Positions 5,738-6,278 of a stretch of DNA of 6,278 bases are shown piece by piece. A program made the position numbers and the translations under genes. The stretch covers positions 1-6,278 of the forward strand of contig JALTKC010000164.1 of NCBI GenBank assembly GCA_027076245.1, read 5' to 3'. The DNA is from Gammaproteobacteria bacterium (GTDB taxonomy: Bacteria > Pseudomonadota > Gammaproteobacteria > GRL18). The notes below the pieces were generated by a model. The model was not told the DNA's origin. It saw only the letters and a list, made by a program, of their open reading frames with translations, and made no database searches. The number at the start of each line of letters is the position of its first letter. Position 1 is the stretch's first letter.

Positions 5738-6278
5738 ATGAAACGTTTATTTATCATACCGCTGCTGGCACTGGTGTTGGTTATTACCGCCTGTACCACC
5801 AGTCCGACCGGACGTCGACAGTTAATGCTGGTTTCTCCTGAGCAGGCCATCAGTGCTTCTAAGGAGGCTTATGTTAAAACCCTTAAACCTCTGGATGATA
5901 AAGGTAAAATTGATAATAATCCGGCTGTAACCAAGCGGGTCAAGCAAATTACCGGGCGTTTAATCGCCCAGGCCGTTCAGGATTATCCGCAAACCAGAAA
6001 CTGGGAATGGAGTGTAAAAGTTATTGACGATCCTGAAACTGTAAATGCCTGGTGTATGGCCGGCGGTAAAATGGCCATTTATACCGGCCTGTTAAACAAG
6101 GTAAAACCTACAGATGATGAGCTGGCGCAGGTGATGGGGCATGAAATTGCCCATGCACTGGCCAATCATACCGCAGAAAAAATGTCAGTAGCCATGGCAT
6201 CCCAGATCGGCTTAATGGCGGTTGCTGTGGCAGCCAATGATTCCAACCGGGGAGCGGCTTTAACCGGTGCAGCACTGG
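5738..6278 (+). CDS. M48-family zinc metalloprotease lipoprotein, 3' end outside the window
   Basis: The first 180 residues of an M48 peptidase are present and the frame is still open at the right edge. The N-terminus MKRLFIIPLLALVLVITAC is a lipoprotein signal with a lipobox ending at C19; T20 at +2 would direct it to the outer membrane. The following TSPTGRRQLMLVSPEQ is typical of the YcaL/LoiP branch. NAWCMAGGKMAIYTGLL (103-119) is a variant of the conserved stretch before the active site, usually NAFALPGG. HEIAH (135-139) is the HExxH zinc motif, with H135 and H139 as ligands and E136 catalytic. The third ligand, a downstream glutamate, would lie beyond the window. Relatives act in outer-membrane protein quality control (established for LoiP, inferred here). 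It probably forms an operon with the DUF3820 gene. Confidence 0.93.
   Translation, partial: MKRLFIIPLLALVLVITACTTSPTGRRQLMLVSPEQAISASKEAYVKTLKPLDDKGKIDNNPAVTKRVKQITGRLIAQAVQDYPQTRNWEWSVKVIDDPETVNAWCMAGGKMAIYTGLLNKVKPTDDELAQVMGHEIAHALANHTAEKMSVAMASQIGLMAVAVAANDSNRGAALTGAAL

Overview
This window looks like chromosomal DNA from a moderate-GC gammaproteobacterium. The evidence is the dense ATG-started gene layout, Sec and lipoprotein signals typical of Gram-negative envelopes, a Sel1-plus-lytic-transglycosylase protein, a stand-alone DUF3820 protein and a YcaL/LoiP-like M48 lipoprotein. I cannot name the genus. No tRNA, rRNA, CRISPR array, transposase, integrase or attachment site is visible, so the region reads as ordinary chromosome.

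Layout from left to right: (1) the first codons of an unidentified minus-strand gene run off the left edge (1-44). (2) A 212-bp divergent spacer leads into a plus-strand periplasmic alpha-carbonic anhydrase (257-1093). (3) A short convergent gap contains a 10-bp hairpin (1118-1145). (4) Four minus-strand genes occupy 1149-5338. In transcription order they are a Sel1-repeat lytic transglycosylase (4457-5338), a membrane PAS-GGDEF-EAL protein (2418-4388), a DHH/DHHA1 phosphoesterase (1546-2412) and a small four-helix membrane protein (1149-1556). (5) A 136-bp AT-rich divergent spacer separates these from a plus-strand pair: a DUF3820 protein (5475-5729) and an M48 metalloprotease lipoprotein (5738 to the right edge, truncated).

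The most interesting arrangement is the three-gene tail of the minus-strand cluster. The GGDEF-EAL stop is only 5 bases from the DHH start, and the DHH end overlaps the four-helix gene by 11 bases, so translation is probably coupled. An EAL domain cuts cyclic di-GMP to pGpG, and some DHH/DHHA1 phosphoesterases hydrolyse pGpG or other very short oligonucleotides. The cluster may therefore encode synthesis, cleavage and final clearance of cyclic di-GMP next to an unidentified membrane partner. This functional link is inferred from gene order and motifs. The GGDEF-EAL gene also has a candidate promoter of its own, placed so that the mRNA could be leaderless.

The other genes act in the envelope: carbonic anhydrase in the periplasm, lytic transglycosylase on peptidoglycan, and an M48 protease probably on outer-membrane proteins.
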